This document shows, in pieces, positions 45,226 to 54,998 of a stretch of DNA of 64,000 bases (its first letter is position 1; each line of letters opens with the position of its first letter). The stretch is from positions 19,658 to 83,657 of the forward strand of contig CAMDHY010000006.1 of assembly GCA_945898215.1 (NCBI GenBank), in the 5' to 3' direction. The notes under the pieces were generated by a model. It ran no database searches, had not been told where the DNA came from, and saw only the letters and a program-made list of their open reading frames with translations. This DNA is from Pseudoxanthobacter soli DSM 19599. Its GTDB lineage: Bacteria; Pseudomonadota; Alphaproteobacteria; Rhizobiales; Segnochrobactraceae. The position numbers were made by a program, and so were the translations under genes.

Positions 45226-46626
45226 ATGGCGAAGAAGAAGAAGGGCGAAGAGGTGGTCGAGCGGGCGCGTGGCGTCGCCGACGCCGAGGCTGCCCGGGGC
45301 TGGCTCGCCCGCCGTGGCCTGCAGGACATCGAGTGCATCGTCCCCGACCAGGCCGGCGTCGCCCGCGGCAAGATGATGCCGGTCTCGAAGTTCCTCGACG
45401 GCCCGTCGATGACGATGCCGACCTCGATCTTCACCCAGACGATCTCGGGCGACTATCCGGAGGAGGGCGGCGGCTTCGAGCACGACCCGACCGACGGCGA
45501 CCTCGTCTTCGAGCCGGACTTCACCACCCTGTCGGTGGTGCCGTGGGCGAGCGACCCGACGGCCCAGATCATCCACGACGCCTACCACCGCGACGGCCGG
45601 CCGGTCGACATCGCGCCGCGCCAGGTGCTGCGCCGCATCCTCGACCTCTATGCCTTCAAGGGCTGGAAGCCGGTGGTGGCGCCGGAGATCGAGTTCTACC
45701 TCGTCGAGCCGAACACCGACGCCGACTACCCGCTGAAGCCGCCGATCGGCCGCTCCGGCCGGCCGGAGATCGGCCGGCAGTCCTACTCGATCGCGGCGGT
45801 GAACGAGTTCGACGCGCTGTTCGACGACATCTACGAGTTCTCCGAGGCGCAGGGGCTCGAGATCGACACCCTCATCCACGAGGAGGGGGCGGCGCAGATG
45901 GAGATCAACCTCCTGCACGGCGACCCGCTGGAACTCGCCGACCAGGTGTTCCTGTTCAAGCGGACGATCCGCGAGGCGGCGCTGCGCCACAAGATGTATG
46001 CGACGTTCATGGCCAAGCCGATGAGCCGCGAGCCCGGCTCGGCCATGCACATCCACCAGTCGATCATCGACGCTGAGAGCGGCGCCAACATCTTCTCCGA
46101 CGAGGAGGACGGCTCGCCGACGCGCGAGTTCTTCGCCTTCATCGCCGGCCAGCAGCGCTTCCTGCCGGCGGTGACGTGCATCATGGCGCCCTATGTGAAC
46201 TCGTACCGGCGGCTGGCGCGTGGCACGGCGGCGCCGATCAACGTCCACTGGGGCTACGACAACCGAACCGTCGGCCTGCGCGTGCCGAACTCCTCGCCGC
46301 AGGGCCGGCGGGTGGAGAACCGCGTGCCCTCGTCGGACGCCAACCCCTATCTCGCCATCGCGGCCTCGCTCGCCTGCGGCTACATCGGCATCGTCAACGG
46401 CATGTCGCCGGACGATCCCGTCGAGGGCTCGGCCCGCCACCTGCCGTTCCAGCTGCCGCGCGGCCTGCTCGAGGCGGTGGAGCTTTTCGCCGACTGCGAG
46501 GAGCTCGTCGAGATCTTCGGCAAGTCGTTCGTCGCCACCTACCAGGCGATCAAGCAAGCCGAGTTCGAGACCTTCATGGCCGTCATCAGCCCGTGGGAAC
46601 GGGAGTATCTGCTGCTGAACGTGTGA
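45226..46626 (+). CDS. puuA: Glutamine synthetase family protein, gamma-glutamylputrescine synthetase type
   Basis: GlnA-superfamily ligase, 466 residues, likely coupling glutamate to putrescine or a similar amine at ATP cost. Blocks in order: ECIVPDQAGVARGKMMP in the N-terminal domain, VAPEIEFYLVEPN, EEGAAQMEINL, MHIHQSIIDA, and HWGYDNRTVGLRVPNSSPQG. The neighbours fit this role: agmatinase family upstream, aminotransferase and PuuB-type oxidase downstream, then PotFGHI. The start ATG 45226 is followed by a Lys-rich tail. It is the second such paralogue in the window. Confidence 0.88.
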   Translation: MAKKKKGEEVVERARGVADAEAARGWLARRGLQDIECIVPDQAGVARGKMMPVSKFLDGPSMTMPTSIFTQTISGDYPEEGGGFEHDPTDGDLVFEPDFTTLSVVPWASDPTAQIIHDAYHRDGRPVDIAPRQVLRRILDLYAFKGWKPVVAPEIEFYLVEPNTDADYPLKPPIGRSGRPEIGRQSYSIAAVNEFDALFDDIYEFSEAQGLEIDTLIHEEGAAQMEINLLHGDPLELADQVFLFKRTIREAALRHKMYATFMAKPMSREPGSAMHIHQSIIDAESGANIFSDEEDGSPTREFFAFIAGQQRFLPAVTCIMAPYVNSYRRLARGTAAPINVHWGYDNRTVGLRVPNSSPQGRRVENRVPSSDANPYLAIAASLACGYIGIVNGMSPDDPVEGSARHLPFQLPRGLLEAVELFADCEELVEIFGKSFVATYQAIKQAEFETFMAVISPWEREYLLLNV

Positions 46627-46715
46627 GGCCCCGCAGGCCGTCGGGCCGCGGGACCGCGACGGCCGCCTTGGGGAGGCGCCGCCGCCAGGCAAGGAAGACC
46701 CCAGCCGGAGCCATC

Positions 46716-48101
46716 ATGAGGAACACCTACGACACCGCCGACCTGCGCTCGCGTGATGCGGCGCATCACTGGCATCCGTTCTCCGACTCGGCCGCGCTCG
46801 CGACCGAAGGGGTGCGGGTGATCGTGCGCGGGGAGGGGGTCTGGCTCGAGGATTCCGACGGCAACCGCATCCTCGACGGCATGGCCGGCCTCTGGTGCAC
46901 GCAGATCGGCCACGGCCGGGTCGAGATCGCCGACGCCGTGCACCGGCAGATGAGCGAGCTCGCCTTCTACAACACCTTCTTCAAGACGACGCACCCGCCG
47001 GCGATCGCGCTCGCCGAGAAGCTCGCGAGCCTGACGCAGCCGCACCTCAACCGGGTGTTCTTCTGCAACTCCGGCTCCGAGGCGAACGACACGGTGATCC
47101 GGCTGGCGCGGACCTACTGGGACGTCGCCGGCAAGCCGACGAAGAAGACGATCATCTCGCGCCGCAACGGCTATCACGGCTCGACGATCGGCGGCGCCAG
47201 CCTCGGCGGCATGGGGCCGATGCACGCCCAGGGCGGGCTGCCGATCCCGGGCATCGTCCACATCCAGCAGCCCTACTGGTTCGGCGAGGGCGGCGACCTC
47301 TCCCCGCACGAGTTCGGGCTGAAGGCGGCGCGCGGCCTCGAGGCCGTCATCGACGCGCTCGGCGAGGACACCATCGCCGCCTTCATCGCCGAGCCGATCC
47401 AGGGTGCCGGCGGCGTCATCATCCCGCCCGACAGCTACTGGCCGGAGATCCGCCGGATCTGTTCGGAGCGCGAGATCCTGCTCGTCGTCGACGAGGTGAT
47501 CTGCGGCTTCGGCCGGCTCGGCTCGTGGTTCGGATCCGACCATTTCGGCCTGAAGCCGGACCTGATGCCGATCGCCAAGGGGCTGTCGTCGGGCTACCTG
47601 CCGATCGGCGGCGTGATGATCGCCGACCGGGTGGCGGATGTCGTCTTCCAGGGCGGCGACTTCAACCACGGCTACACCTATTCGGGCCATCCGGCGGCGT
47701 GCGCGGCGGCGCTGGCGAACCTCGCGATCATCGAGCGAGAGGGCCTCGTCGACCGCGTCCGCGACGACATCGGGCCCTATCTGCAGGCGCGCTGGAAGGC
47801 GCTCGGCGAGCATCCGCTGGTCGGCGAGGCGCGCATGGTCGGGCTGATGGGGGCGCTCGAGCTGGTGCCGAACAAGCCGAGCCGGACGGAGAGGTTCGAG
47901 CCGGTCGGCCAGGTGGGCACGCTCTGCCGCGACATCTCGTTCAGGAACGGCTTGATCATGCGGGCGGTGCGGGATTCGATGATCCTGTCGCCGCCGCTGG
48001 TACTCTCCCACGGCGAGGCGGACGACCTCATCGCGCGGGCGACGAAGACCCTCGACGAGACGTGGGCCGAGCTGAAGCGGCAGGGGCGCATCGCGGCGTG
48101 A
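46716..48101 (+). CDS. Class III aminotransferase, probably putrescine/omega-amine-pyruvate type
   Basis: PLP-dependent aminotransferase of 461 residues. The cofactor lysine is in LMPIAKGLSSGYLPIGG, and the aspartate contacting PLP is in LLVVDEVICGFGRLG. A block NSGSEANDTVIRLAR lies earlier. The closest recognisable group by pattern is the SpuC-like putrescine/beta-alanine-pyruvate transaminases, consistent with the polyamine neighbours. Its TGA overlaps the GTG start of the following oxidase gene as GTGA, so they are coupled. Confidence 0.9.
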   Translation: MRNTYDTADLRSRDAAHHWHPFSDSAALATEGVRVIVRGEGVWLEDSDGNRILDGMAGLWCTQIGHGRVEIADAVHRQMSELAFYNTFFKTTHPPAIALAEKLASLTQPHLNRVFFCNSGSEANDTVIRLARTYWDVAGKPTKKTIISRRNGYHGSTIGGASLGGMGPMHAQGGLPIPGIVHIQQPYWFGEGGDLSPHEFGLKAARGLEAVIDALGEDTIAAFIAEPIQGAGGVIIPPDSYWPEIRRICSEREILLVVDEVICGFGRLGSWFGSDHFGLKPDLMPIAKGLSSGYLPIGGVMIADRVADVVFQGGDFNHGYTYSGHPAACAAALANLAIIEREGLVDRVRDDIGPYLQARWKALGEHPLVGEARMVGLMGALELVPNKPSRTERFEPVGQVGTLCRDISFRNGLIMRAVRDSMILSPPLVLSHGEADDLIARATKTLDETWAELKRQGRIAA

Positions 48102-49441
48102 GCGGGACGGCGCGGGCGCCGGCGGGGTCGACCCCGCTGGGGCCGCTCGACCTCGAGGCGGGGGCCCCGGCCCACGCCCCGAGCTACTACGCCGCCACCG
48201 CCAATGGGCGCGTCGCGCGGCCGCGTCTCGAAGGCACCGTCAAGGCGGATGTCTGCATCGTCGGCGGTGGCTACACGGGGCTGTCGGCAGCGCTGCATCT
48301 CGCCGACGCCGGCCGCAAGGTCGTTCTGGTCGAGGCGAACCAGGTCGGCTGGGGGGCGTCGGGGCGCAATGGCGGCCAGCTCCACTCCGGCCAGCGGCGC
48401 GACCAGGTCTGGCTCGAGCGCCGCGTCGGGCTCGACGACGCGCGGCGGCTGTGGCGGCTCGGCGAGGACGCCAAGGCGCTGGTGCGCGGGCTGATCGACC
48501 GCCACGCCATCGCCTGCGACTGGGTGCCGGGGCTGATCGACGTCGTCCACAAGGCCTCGCTCGCCGACGACGAGATCGGCTACGCCGAGAAGCTCCGCCG
48601 CGACTACGGCTACGAGGAGATCGAGGGGCTCGACCGCGACCAGGTGGCGGCGGCGATCGGCACGCCGCGCTACTTCGCCGGCTTCCGCGACCGCGGCGCC
48701 GGCCACCTGCATCCGCTCAACTTCGCCCTCGGGCTCGCCAGGGCGGCGGAGACGGCGGGGGCGGCGCTCTACGAGCACAGCCGCGTCGTCCGCGTTACCG
48801 AGGGGCGCGGCGGCGGCGTCGAGACGGACGGCGGCGGCCGGGTCGAGGCGGAGACGGTGGTGCTCGCCGGCAACGGCTACCTGTCGGGGCTCGACCCCGA
48901 CACCGAGGCCTGCGTGCTGCCGATCCGCAACTACATCCTCGCGACCGAGCCGCTCAGCCGGGCGCGCTGCGACGGGCTGATCCCGAACCGCGAGGCGGTG
49001 TCGGATTCGCGCTTCGTCGTGCGCTACTGGCGGCTCAGCGCCGACGGGCGGATGCTCTTCGGCGGCGGCGAGACCTTCGGGCTCGGCGACCCCCGGGACA
49101 TGAAGGCGTTCGTGCGTCACCACATGGTCGAGGTCTATCCGCAACTCGCCGACGTGCGCGTCGACTTCGCCTGGGGCGGCACCCTCGGCATCACCCAGAC
49201 GCGCACCCCGTTCCTGCGGCGGCAGCGGCCGGGGCTCTACGTCGCCGGCGGCTATTCGGGCCAGGGGGTCAGCATCGCGGTGCTGGCGGGGCAACTGATG
49301 GCGGACGCGATCGCCGGCGACACCGGGCGCTTCGACGTGTTCGCCCGCCTGCCGGTGCCGCGCTTCCCCGGCGGACGGCGCTTCCGGGCGCCGCTGCTGT
49401 CGCTGGCGATGACGTGGTTTTCGCTCCGGGACCGGCTGTGA
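48098..49441 (+). CDS. puuB: FAD-dependent oxidoreductase, PuuB-like gamma-glutamylputrescine oxidase
   Basis: Flavin amine oxidase of the DAO superfamily, 447 residues. The Rossmann motif is VCIVGGGYTGLSAALHLADA, followed by WGASGRNGGQLHSGQRRDQV, a signature of this group. The C-terminal FAD block reads LYVAGGYSGQGVSIAVLAGQ. It would oxidise the gamma-glutamyl amine made by the PuuA-type enzyme. The start is the GTG at 48098 within the aminotransferase stop. An aldehyde dehydrogenase and gamma-glutamyl hydrolase (PuuC, PuuD) are not in the window. Confidence 0.88.
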   Translation: MSGTARAPAGSTPLGPLDLEAGAPAHAPSYYAATANGRVARPRLEGTVKADVCIVGGGYTGLSAALHLADAGRKVVLVEANQVGWGASGRNGGQLHSGQRRDQVWLERRVGLDDARRLWRLGEDAKALVRGLIDRHAIACDWVPGLIDVVHKASLADDEIGYAEKLRRDYGYEEIEGLDRDQVAAAIGTPRYFAGFRDRGAGHLHPLNFALGLARAAETAGAALYEHSRVVRVTEGRGGGVETDGGGRVEAETVVLAGNGYLSGLDPDTEACVLPIRNYILATEPLSRARCDGLIPNREAVSDSRFVVRYWRLSADGRMLFGGGETFGLGDPRDMKAFVRHHMVEVYPQLADVRVDFAWGGTLGITQTRTPFLRRQRPGLYVAGGYSGQGVSIAVLAGQLMADAIAGDTGRFDVFARLPVPRFPGGRRFRAPLLSLAMTWFSLRDRL

Positions 49442-49611
49442 GGGCCGGGGTGCGACGACGGCGTCGGGCCCAATCGCACGGCGTGCCCGTTTGTGCGCCA
49501 GACTGCCGCCGATTCGGGGTTGAGCCGCCGCCGACGCCCGCCTAACCTCAGAGCAAGCGACGAGAACTCCGGCGCCGAGGGCCGGAGCCCACAGACAAGG
49601 GGAATCAACCG

Positions 49612-50721
49612 ATGCGCCAGTCGATCCGCACCTCCCTGCTCGCCGGCGTCGCCGCCGCGGCGGCCCTCGGCTTGGCCGTCGCCGCACAGGCGCAGGAGAA
49701 GGTAGTCAACATCTACAACTGGTCGGATTATATCGACGAGTCGATCCTCACCGACTTCACCAAGCAGACCGGCATCAAGGTCGTCTACGACGTCTTCGAT
49801 TCCAACGACATCCTGGAGACCAAGCTGCTCGCCGGCGGCACCGGCTACGACATCGTCGTGCCGACGGGGACCTTCCTCGCCCGCCAGATCCAGGCCGGCG
49901 TCTTCCAGAAGCTCGACGAGTCGAAGATCCCGAACCTCGTCCACATGTGGCCGGAGATCCAGCAGCGGGTCGCCAAGTACGACCCCGGCAACGAATACTC
50001 CGTCAACTACATGTGGGGCACCACAGGCATCGGCTACAACGTCGCCAAGGTGAAGGAAGCCCTCGGCGACAACGCCCCGGTCGACTCGTGGGATCTGGTG
50101 TTCAAGCCGGAGAACGCCGAGAAGCTGGCGAAGTGCGGCATCCACGTACTCGACTCCGCCGACGAGATCATCCCGGCGGTGCTGAACTACCTCGGCAAGG
50201 ATCCGGACTCGAAGGAGACCGCCGACATCCAGGAGGCGGCGAAGTTCCTCGCGACGATCAAGCCTTACGTGCAGAAGTTCCACTCGTCGGAATACATCAA
50301 CGCGCTCGCCAACGGCGACATCTGCGTGGCGGTGGGCTGGTCGGGTGACATCCTGCAGGCGCGCGACCGCGCCGTCGAGGCCAACAATGGCAACGAGATC
50401 AAGTACGTCATCCCCAAGGAAGGCGCGCTGATGTGGTTCGACCAAATGGCCATGCCCGCCGACGCGAAGAACGTCGACAATGCGCTCGCCTTCCTCAACT
50501 ACCTGCAGCAGCCGGAAGTCATCGCCAAGGCGTCGAATTACATCTTCTACGCGAACGGCAACAAGGACTCGCAGCAGTTCATCAACAAGGAAATCCTCGA
50601 TGATCCGGCGATCTACCCGCCGCCGGAGGTGGTGGAGAAGCTCTTTACCATCAGCCCGTATCCGCCGGCGGCGCAGCGCGTGCTGAGCCGGGCGTGGACG
50701 TCGGTGAAGAGCGGAAGCTGA
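49612..50721 (+). CDS. potF: Polyamine ABC transporter substrate-binding protein
   Basis: Periplasmic solute-binding protein of 369 residues with a cleavable signal peptide (about 1-27, ending AAQAQ). The mature start VVNIYNWSDYIDESILTDFT is typical of the PotD/PotF family, as are YDVFDSNDILETKLLAGGTG and NYMWGTTGIGYN. Trp and Asp residues in these blocks usually bind the amine. A purine-rich site (AAGGGGA) precedes the ATG by nine bases. It is separated from the ATPase gene by a stem-loop that may raise the binding-protein level relative to the other subunits. Confidence 0.94.
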   Translation: MRQSIRTSLLAGVAAAAALGLAVAAQAQEKVVNIYNWSDYIDESILTDFTKQTGIKVVYDVFDSNDILETKLLAGGTGYDIVVPTGTFLARQIQAGVFQKLDESKIPNLVHMWPEIQQRVAKYDPGNEYSVNYMWGTTGIGYNVAKVKEALGDNAPVDSWDLVFKPENAEKLAKCGIHVLDSADEIIPAVLNYLGKDPDSKETADIQEAAKFLATIKPYVQKFHSSEYINALANGDICVAVGWSGDILQARDRAVEANNGNEIKYVIPKEGALMWFDQMAMPADAKNVDNALAFLNYLQQPEVIAKASNYIFYANGNKDSQQFINKEILDDPAIYPPPEVVEKLFTISPYPPAAQRVLSRAWTSVKSGS

Positions 50722-50735
50722 GCTTACGACACAGG

Positions 50736-50763
50736 GAAAGCCCGGCCGCTGCGCCGGGCTTTC
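50736..50763 (+). terminator. Stem-loop between potF and potG
   Basis: An 11-bp perfect stem, GAAAGCCCGGC (50736-50746) with GCCGGGCTTTC (50753-50763), closes a six-base loop CGCTGC. Only a short U-run ends the stem (TTTC), so termination is probably partial. This fits an internal attenuator after the abundant binding-protein gene. A role in protecting the 3' end of the potF transcript is equally possible. Confidence 0.75.
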
Positions 50764-50794
50764 TCGTCATGCGGCCGATGAACGGGGGTGGGGC

Positions 50795-51949
50795 GTGTCG
50801 AAACAGGCGATCGGGCCGATCCGGCGATCGTTCGCGCCGTGGGATGATCCGGCGGCAAAGCCGCTGATCGAGTACCGCGGCGTCACCAAGCGTTTCGGCG
50901 ACTTCGTCGCCGTCGAGAACCTCGACCTGAAGATCTACACCCGCGAGTTCTTCGCGCTGCTCGGACCCTCCGGCTGCGGCAAGACCACGCTGATGCGGAT
51001 GCTGGCGGGCTTCGAGGACCCGACGCAGGGCGACGTCATCCTCGACGGCAAGTCGGTAGTGGGCGTGCCGCCCTACCGGCGGCCGGTCAACATGATGTTC
51101 CAGTCCTACGCGCTGTTCCCCCACATGAACGTGGAGCAGAACATCGGCTTCGGGCTGAAGCAGGACGGCATGTCGAAGGCCGACATCGCGGTGCGCGTCG
51201 CCGAGATGCTGAAGCTCGTCAAGCTCGAGCCGTTCGCCAAGCGCAAGCCGCACCAGCTCTCCGGCGGCCAGCGCCAGCGCGTCGCGCTCGCCCGCTCGCT
51301 CGCCAAGCGGCCGAAGGTGCTGCTCCTCGACGAGCCGCTGGGCGCCCTCGACAAGAAGCTGCGCCAGGAGACGCAGTTCGAGCTGATGGACCTGCAGCAG
51401 GAGCTCGGCATGACCTTCCTGGTCGTCACCCACGACCAGGAGGAGGCGATGACGGTGGCCGACCGCATCGCCGTCATGGACAAGGGCAAGATCATCCAGG
51501 TGGCGACACCCTCGGAGATCTACGAGCAGCCGAACTCGCGCTACGTCGCCTCCTTCATCGGCGACGTCAACATGTTCGAGGGCAAGACGGTGCCGACGGC
51601 AGACGGCATCACCCGCATCGAATGCGGCGCGCTCGGCATGGCGATCGAGAGCGAGGGCAGCCACAAGCCCGCCGCGGGCGAGGCCGCCTGGTTCGCGGTG
51701 CGCCCCGAGAAGGTGCGTCTCACCTCGGACGCGCCTCCCGACGCCGCCGGCGTCAACGCCGTTCCCGGCGAGGTGTGGGACATCGCCTATCTCGGCGACA
51801 TGTCGATCTTCCACGTCAAGCTCGCCAACGGCCAGGTGATGACGGCGACCCGGGCGAACATCAGCCGCATCGTCGACAAGCCGATCGGCTGGGACGACAA
51901 GGTGTGGCTGAGCTGGGACCGCAACGCCGGCGTGGTGCTGCAGGGCTGA
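50795..51949 (+). CDS. potG: Polyamine ABC transporter ATP-binding protein
   Basis: Cytosolic ATPase subunit of 384 residues. Walker A is GPSGCGKTT, the signature is LSGGQRQRVALARSLA, Walker B is VLLLDEPLGALD, and the switch His is in VVTHDQEEA. A C-terminal TOBE-like domain follows (AVRPEKVRLTSDAP). The start is GTG 50795 within a G-rich site. It is the second gene of the PotFGHI set. Confidence 0.95.
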   Translation: MSKQAIGPIRRSFAPWDDPAAKPLIEYRGVTKRFGDFVAVENLDLKIYTREFFALLGPSGCGKTTLMRMLAGFEDPTQGDVILDGKSVVGVPPYRRPVNMMFQSYALFPHMNVEQNIGFGLKQDGMSKADIAVRVAEMLKLVKLEPFAKRKPHQLSGGQRQRVALARSLAKRPKVLLLDEPLGALDKKLRQETQFELMDLQQELGMTFLVVTHDQEEAMTVADRIAVMDKGKIIQVATPSEIYEQPNSRYVASFIGDVNMFEGKTVPTADGITRIECGALGMAIESEGSHKPAAGEAAWFAVRPEKVRLTSDAPPDAAGVNAVPGEVWDIAYLGDMSIFHVKLANGQVMTATRANISRIVDKPIGWDDKVWLSWDRNAGVVLQG

Positions 51950-52013
51950 TTTCCGGGCGTCGGGGACTGGCCGGCGACCCGTGCGGGCGTCAGCCGGGAT
52001 GAGGGGGAGCAGT

Positions 52014-52976
52014 ATGACGGCGATCGATGTGGCGGCGCCGGCGTCGGATGCCGACACCGGGGCGAGAACGTCGGCCCTCGGCCGGCTGCTGGTGATCGGC
52101 ATCCCTTATGCCTGGATGGCGTTCTTCTTCCTGGTGCCGTTCCTCATCGTCGTGAAGATCTCGTTCTCCGAGACGGCGATCGCCATTCCGCCCTATACGC
52201 CGGTGTTCGACTTCGCGGTCGACGGCATCGCCGGCACGATCGCAAAGCTCGGCGAACTGTCGCTTGCGACCTACGAGTTCCTGACGACGGACTCGCTCTA
52301 CTGGCGCAGCTACCTCTCGAGCGTCTGGATCGCCGGCACGTCGACGGTGATCACGCTCGCCATCGGCTATCCGCTCGCCTACGGCATGGCGCGCTGCCCG
52401 CGCGAGTGGCGGCCGATGCTGCTGATGATGGTGATCCTGCCGTTCTGGACGAGCTTCCTCATCCGCGTCTACGCCTGGATCGGCATCCTGTCGCGCGAGG
52501 GCCTGCTCAACAAGCTGCTGATCTCGATCGGCCTCGTCGACCCGGCGCAGCCGCTGGTGATCCTGTCGACGACGACGGCCGTCTATATCGGCATCGTCTA
52601 CTCCTACCTGCCGTTCATGGTGCTGCCGCTCTACGCCTCGCTCGAAAAGCTCGACGAGACGCTGCTCGAGGCGGCGGCCGACCTCGGCTGCACGCCGTGG
52701 CGGGCGTTCTGGCAGGTGACCTTCCCGCTGTCGCTGCCGGGCGTCATCGCCGGCTGCTTCCTCGTCTTCATCCCGGCGGTGGGCGAGTTCGTCATCCCGG
52801 ACCTGCTCGGCGGCTCCGAGACGCTGATGATCGGCAAGACGCTGTGGACGGAGTTCTTCAACAACCGTGACTGGCCGGTCGCCTCGGCAGTGGCGGTGAT
52901 CCTGCTCCTGATCCTCGTCATCCCGATCGTTCTGTTCCAGAACCAGCAGGCCAAGGCGCAGGAGACCGGGCGATGA
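52014..52976 (+). CDS. potH: Polyamine ABC transporter permease PotH
   Basis: Inner-membrane permease of 320 residues with six helices. The EAA loop, which docks on the ATPase, reads EAAADLGCTPWRAFWQVTFP. The ATG at 52014 is preceded by GAGGGGGAGC. The first 30 residues are a hydrophilic tail. It overlaps the PotI gene by four bases (ATGA), so the two permeases are made together. Confidence 0.94.
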   Translation: MTAIDVAAPASDADTGARTSALGRLLVIGIPYAWMAFFFLVPFLIVVKISFSETAIAIPPYTPVFDFAVDGIAGTIAKLGELSLATYEFLTTDSLYWRSYLSSVWIAGTSTVITLAIGYPLAYGMARCPREWRPMLLMMVILPFWTSFLIRVYAWIGILSREGLLNKLLISIGLVDPAQPLVILSTTTAVYIGIVYSYLPFMVLPLYASLEKLDETLLEAAADLGCTPWRAFWQVTFPLSLPGVIAGCFLVFIPAVGEFVIPDLLGGSETLMIGKTLWTEFFNNRDWPVASAVAVILLLILVIPIVLFQNQQAKAQETGR

Positions 52977-53794
52977 ACAAGGGCCCGAGCTGGTTCAACC
53001 TCACCTCGATCACGCTCGGCATGGCGTTCCTCTACCTGCCGATCGTGCTCCTGGTGATCTATTCCTTCAACGCCGGCCGCAACGTGGCGATCTGGGAGGG
53101 GTGGTCGACCAAGTGGTACTTCGCGCTGTGGCAGGACCAGCAGATGCTGGACGCGGCCTGGGTGACGATCCGCGTCGGCCTGTTGTCGGCCTCCGTCGCG
53201 ACCATCCTCGGCACGATGGCGGCGATCACGCTGGTGCGCCACAGCCGCTTCTTCGGGCGCAGCCTGTTCTCCGGCATGGTGTCGGCGCCGCTGGTGCTGC
53301 CGGAGGTGATCCTCGGGCTGTCGCTGCTGCTCTTGTTCGTGTCGATCGGCTTCGACCGCGGCTTCTGGACGATGACGATCGCCCACATCACCTTCACCAT
53401 GTGCTACGTCGCCGTGGTCGTGCAGTCGCGGCTGGTGTCGTTCGACCGCACGCTGGAAGAGGCCGCGCTCGACCTCGGCTGCCCGCCGCTTCGCACCTTC
53501 TTCTCGATCACGCTGCCGCTCATCCTGCCCGCGGTGATCTCCGGCTGGATGCTCGCCTTCACGCTGTCGCTCGACGACCTCGTCATCGCGAGCTTCACGA
53601 CGGGCCCGGGCGCGACGACGCTGCCGATCAAGATCTACAGCCAGGTGCGCCTCGGGGTGTCGCCGCAGATCAACGCCATCTGCACGATCATCATCGCGGT
53701 GGTGTCAGTAGGTGCGATCGTCGCCTCGCTGCAGTTGAAGCGCGCCGAGACGGAGCGGCGGCGGGCGGAGCAGATGGCGGCGGCGGGGCGGTGA
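52973..53794 (+). CDS. potI: Polyamine ABC transporter permease PotI
   Basis: Second inner-membrane permease, 273 residues, six helices. The EAA loop is EEAALDLGCPPLRTFFSITL. The phrase LDDLVIASFTTGPGATTLPI near the C-terminal side is typical of the PotC/PotI group. It begins in the ATGA overlap with potH and ends the transporter operon. The next gene (AraC) is convergent, 86 bp away. Confidence 0.94.
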   Translation: MNKGPSWFNLTSITLGMAFLYLPIVLLVIYSFNAGRNVAIWEGWSTKWYFALWQDQQMLDAAWVTIRVGLLSASVATILGTMAAITLVRHSRFFGRSLFSGMVSAPLVLPEVILGLSLLLLFVSIGFDRGFWTMTIAHITFTMCYVAVVVQSRLVSFDRTLEEAALDLGCPPLRTFFSITLPLILPAVISGWMLAFTLSLDDLVIASFTTGPGATTLPIKIYSQVRLGVSPQINAICTIIIAVVSVGAIVASLQLKRAETERRRAEQMAAAGR

Positions 53795-53880
53795 TCGACC
53801 GTTGGCGCGCCGTCCCGTACGGCGCTCACGTGCACTGACGGACGCGCGTTTGCTGCGGAAGGGCCCGTCCCGTGGCTGCG

Positions 53881-54783
53881 TCAGTGTGGTCGCACGCCGC
53901 GCAGGGTCTGGTGGGGGCTCTCGCCGTACATCGTGCGGTAGTGCTCGGCGAAGCGCGACAGGTGCCAGAAGCCGTAGCGGTAGGCGACGTCGGTGACGGT
54001 GGTGGGACCGCCGCCGGTGGCACCCTGTTTCAGGGCTCGGCGGGTGGCGGCGAGCCGCAGCGATTGCAGATAGGCCTTCGGGCCGACGCCGAGGTGGCGG
54101 GCGAAGGCTGCCTCGAGCGCCCGCGTCGAGACGCCGGCGACGCGGGCGAGATCGCCCACCGACAGCGGCTCCTCGAGGTTTTCGTGCACATAAGCGCGCA
54201 CCAGCGCGAGCCGTTCGAGCGAGGCGGGAGGCTCAGGCCGCGCCGGCTCCCACGTGGTGATTGCCGCTATGACGACGTCGGCGAGCGTCGCCCCGGCAGA
54301 GGCCGGCAGCGGGCCGGCGTGGGCGTGGGCGAGCATCGCCTCGACGATTGCCGCGGCGCGTGCGGCGAGCCCCGTGTCGGCGACCGGCCGGTGGCCGTGG
54401 CGTGGGTCGGGCCGCTCGCCCTCGGGCAACGCCGCCGCGTCGATCGAGATCGCCATGAGTTCGTGGCCGGGGCCGCTGGTGATCTCGTGCGCCGTGCCCG
54501 CCGGCGTCACCATCAGGACGCCGCCCGGCAGATGCCGCCCGTCGACGTGCAGACCGGCGGGTGAGCGCACCAAGGCGAGCGCCACGGTCGCCTCCGGGAT
54601 CACCAGCCGCTCGATGTGGGCGACGTTGATCGCCTCGCGGAAGACCGAGCCGGTGCCGGCGAGCGCGAGCTCGAGCCGGCCGGCGAAGCGGCCGGGCGTC
54701 ACCTGGGCATAGGTCTGCGACCAGCCGGGCAGGGCGCTCGCCTGTTCGTCCGCATCCCGCGTGGTGACGGCGACGATCGACAC
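53881..54783 (-). CDS. AraC family transcriptional regulator
   Basis: A 300-residue regulator. The C-terminal DNA-binding region (about 200-300) has both HTH units: GDLARVAGVSTRALEAAFAR and VTDVAYRYGFWHLSRFAEHY. The N-terminal part contains QASALPGWSQTYAQVTPGRF and a cupin-like strand region for ligand sensing. The start is taken as GTG 54783, where conserved sequence begins; the frame runs upstream to 54948 without clear coding character. It is divergent from the amine oxidase gene, as FeaR is beside tynA in E. coli, so amine-dependent activation is a reasonable guess. Confidence 0.85.
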   Translation of the reverse strand: MSIVAVTTRDADEQASALPGWSQTYAQVTPGRFAGRLELALAGTGSVFREAINVAHIERLVIPEATVALALVRSPAGLHVDGRHLPGGVLMVTPAGTAHEITSGPGHELMAISIDAAALPEGERPDPRHGHRPVADTGLAARAAAIVEAMLAHAHAGPLPASAGATLADVVIAAITTWEPARPEPPASLERLALVRAYVHENLEEPLSVGDLARVAGVSTRALEAAFARHLGVGPKAYLQSLRLAATRRALKQGATGGGPTTVTDVAYRYGFWHLSRFAEHYRTMYGESPHQTLRGVRPH

Positions 54784-54998
54784 TGCGACGGCCTCCCCGC
54801 CCGCTGCGCCTTCCCGGCGCGTCTCGGCCGAGGCAAGCAGCGTGCCGGTTCGGGCCTGCCGACGCAATGGCGGCGGAGTGGCTTTGGCAAGCGCCGCTTC
54901 GCGAAACGGATAGAGGCGGCAGCGGAGGCTCTGGCAAGCTTTCCCCACTCACGGCGCATCCGGGTCCGGGCACGCCGTGCCAACGAGAGGGGACTGAG

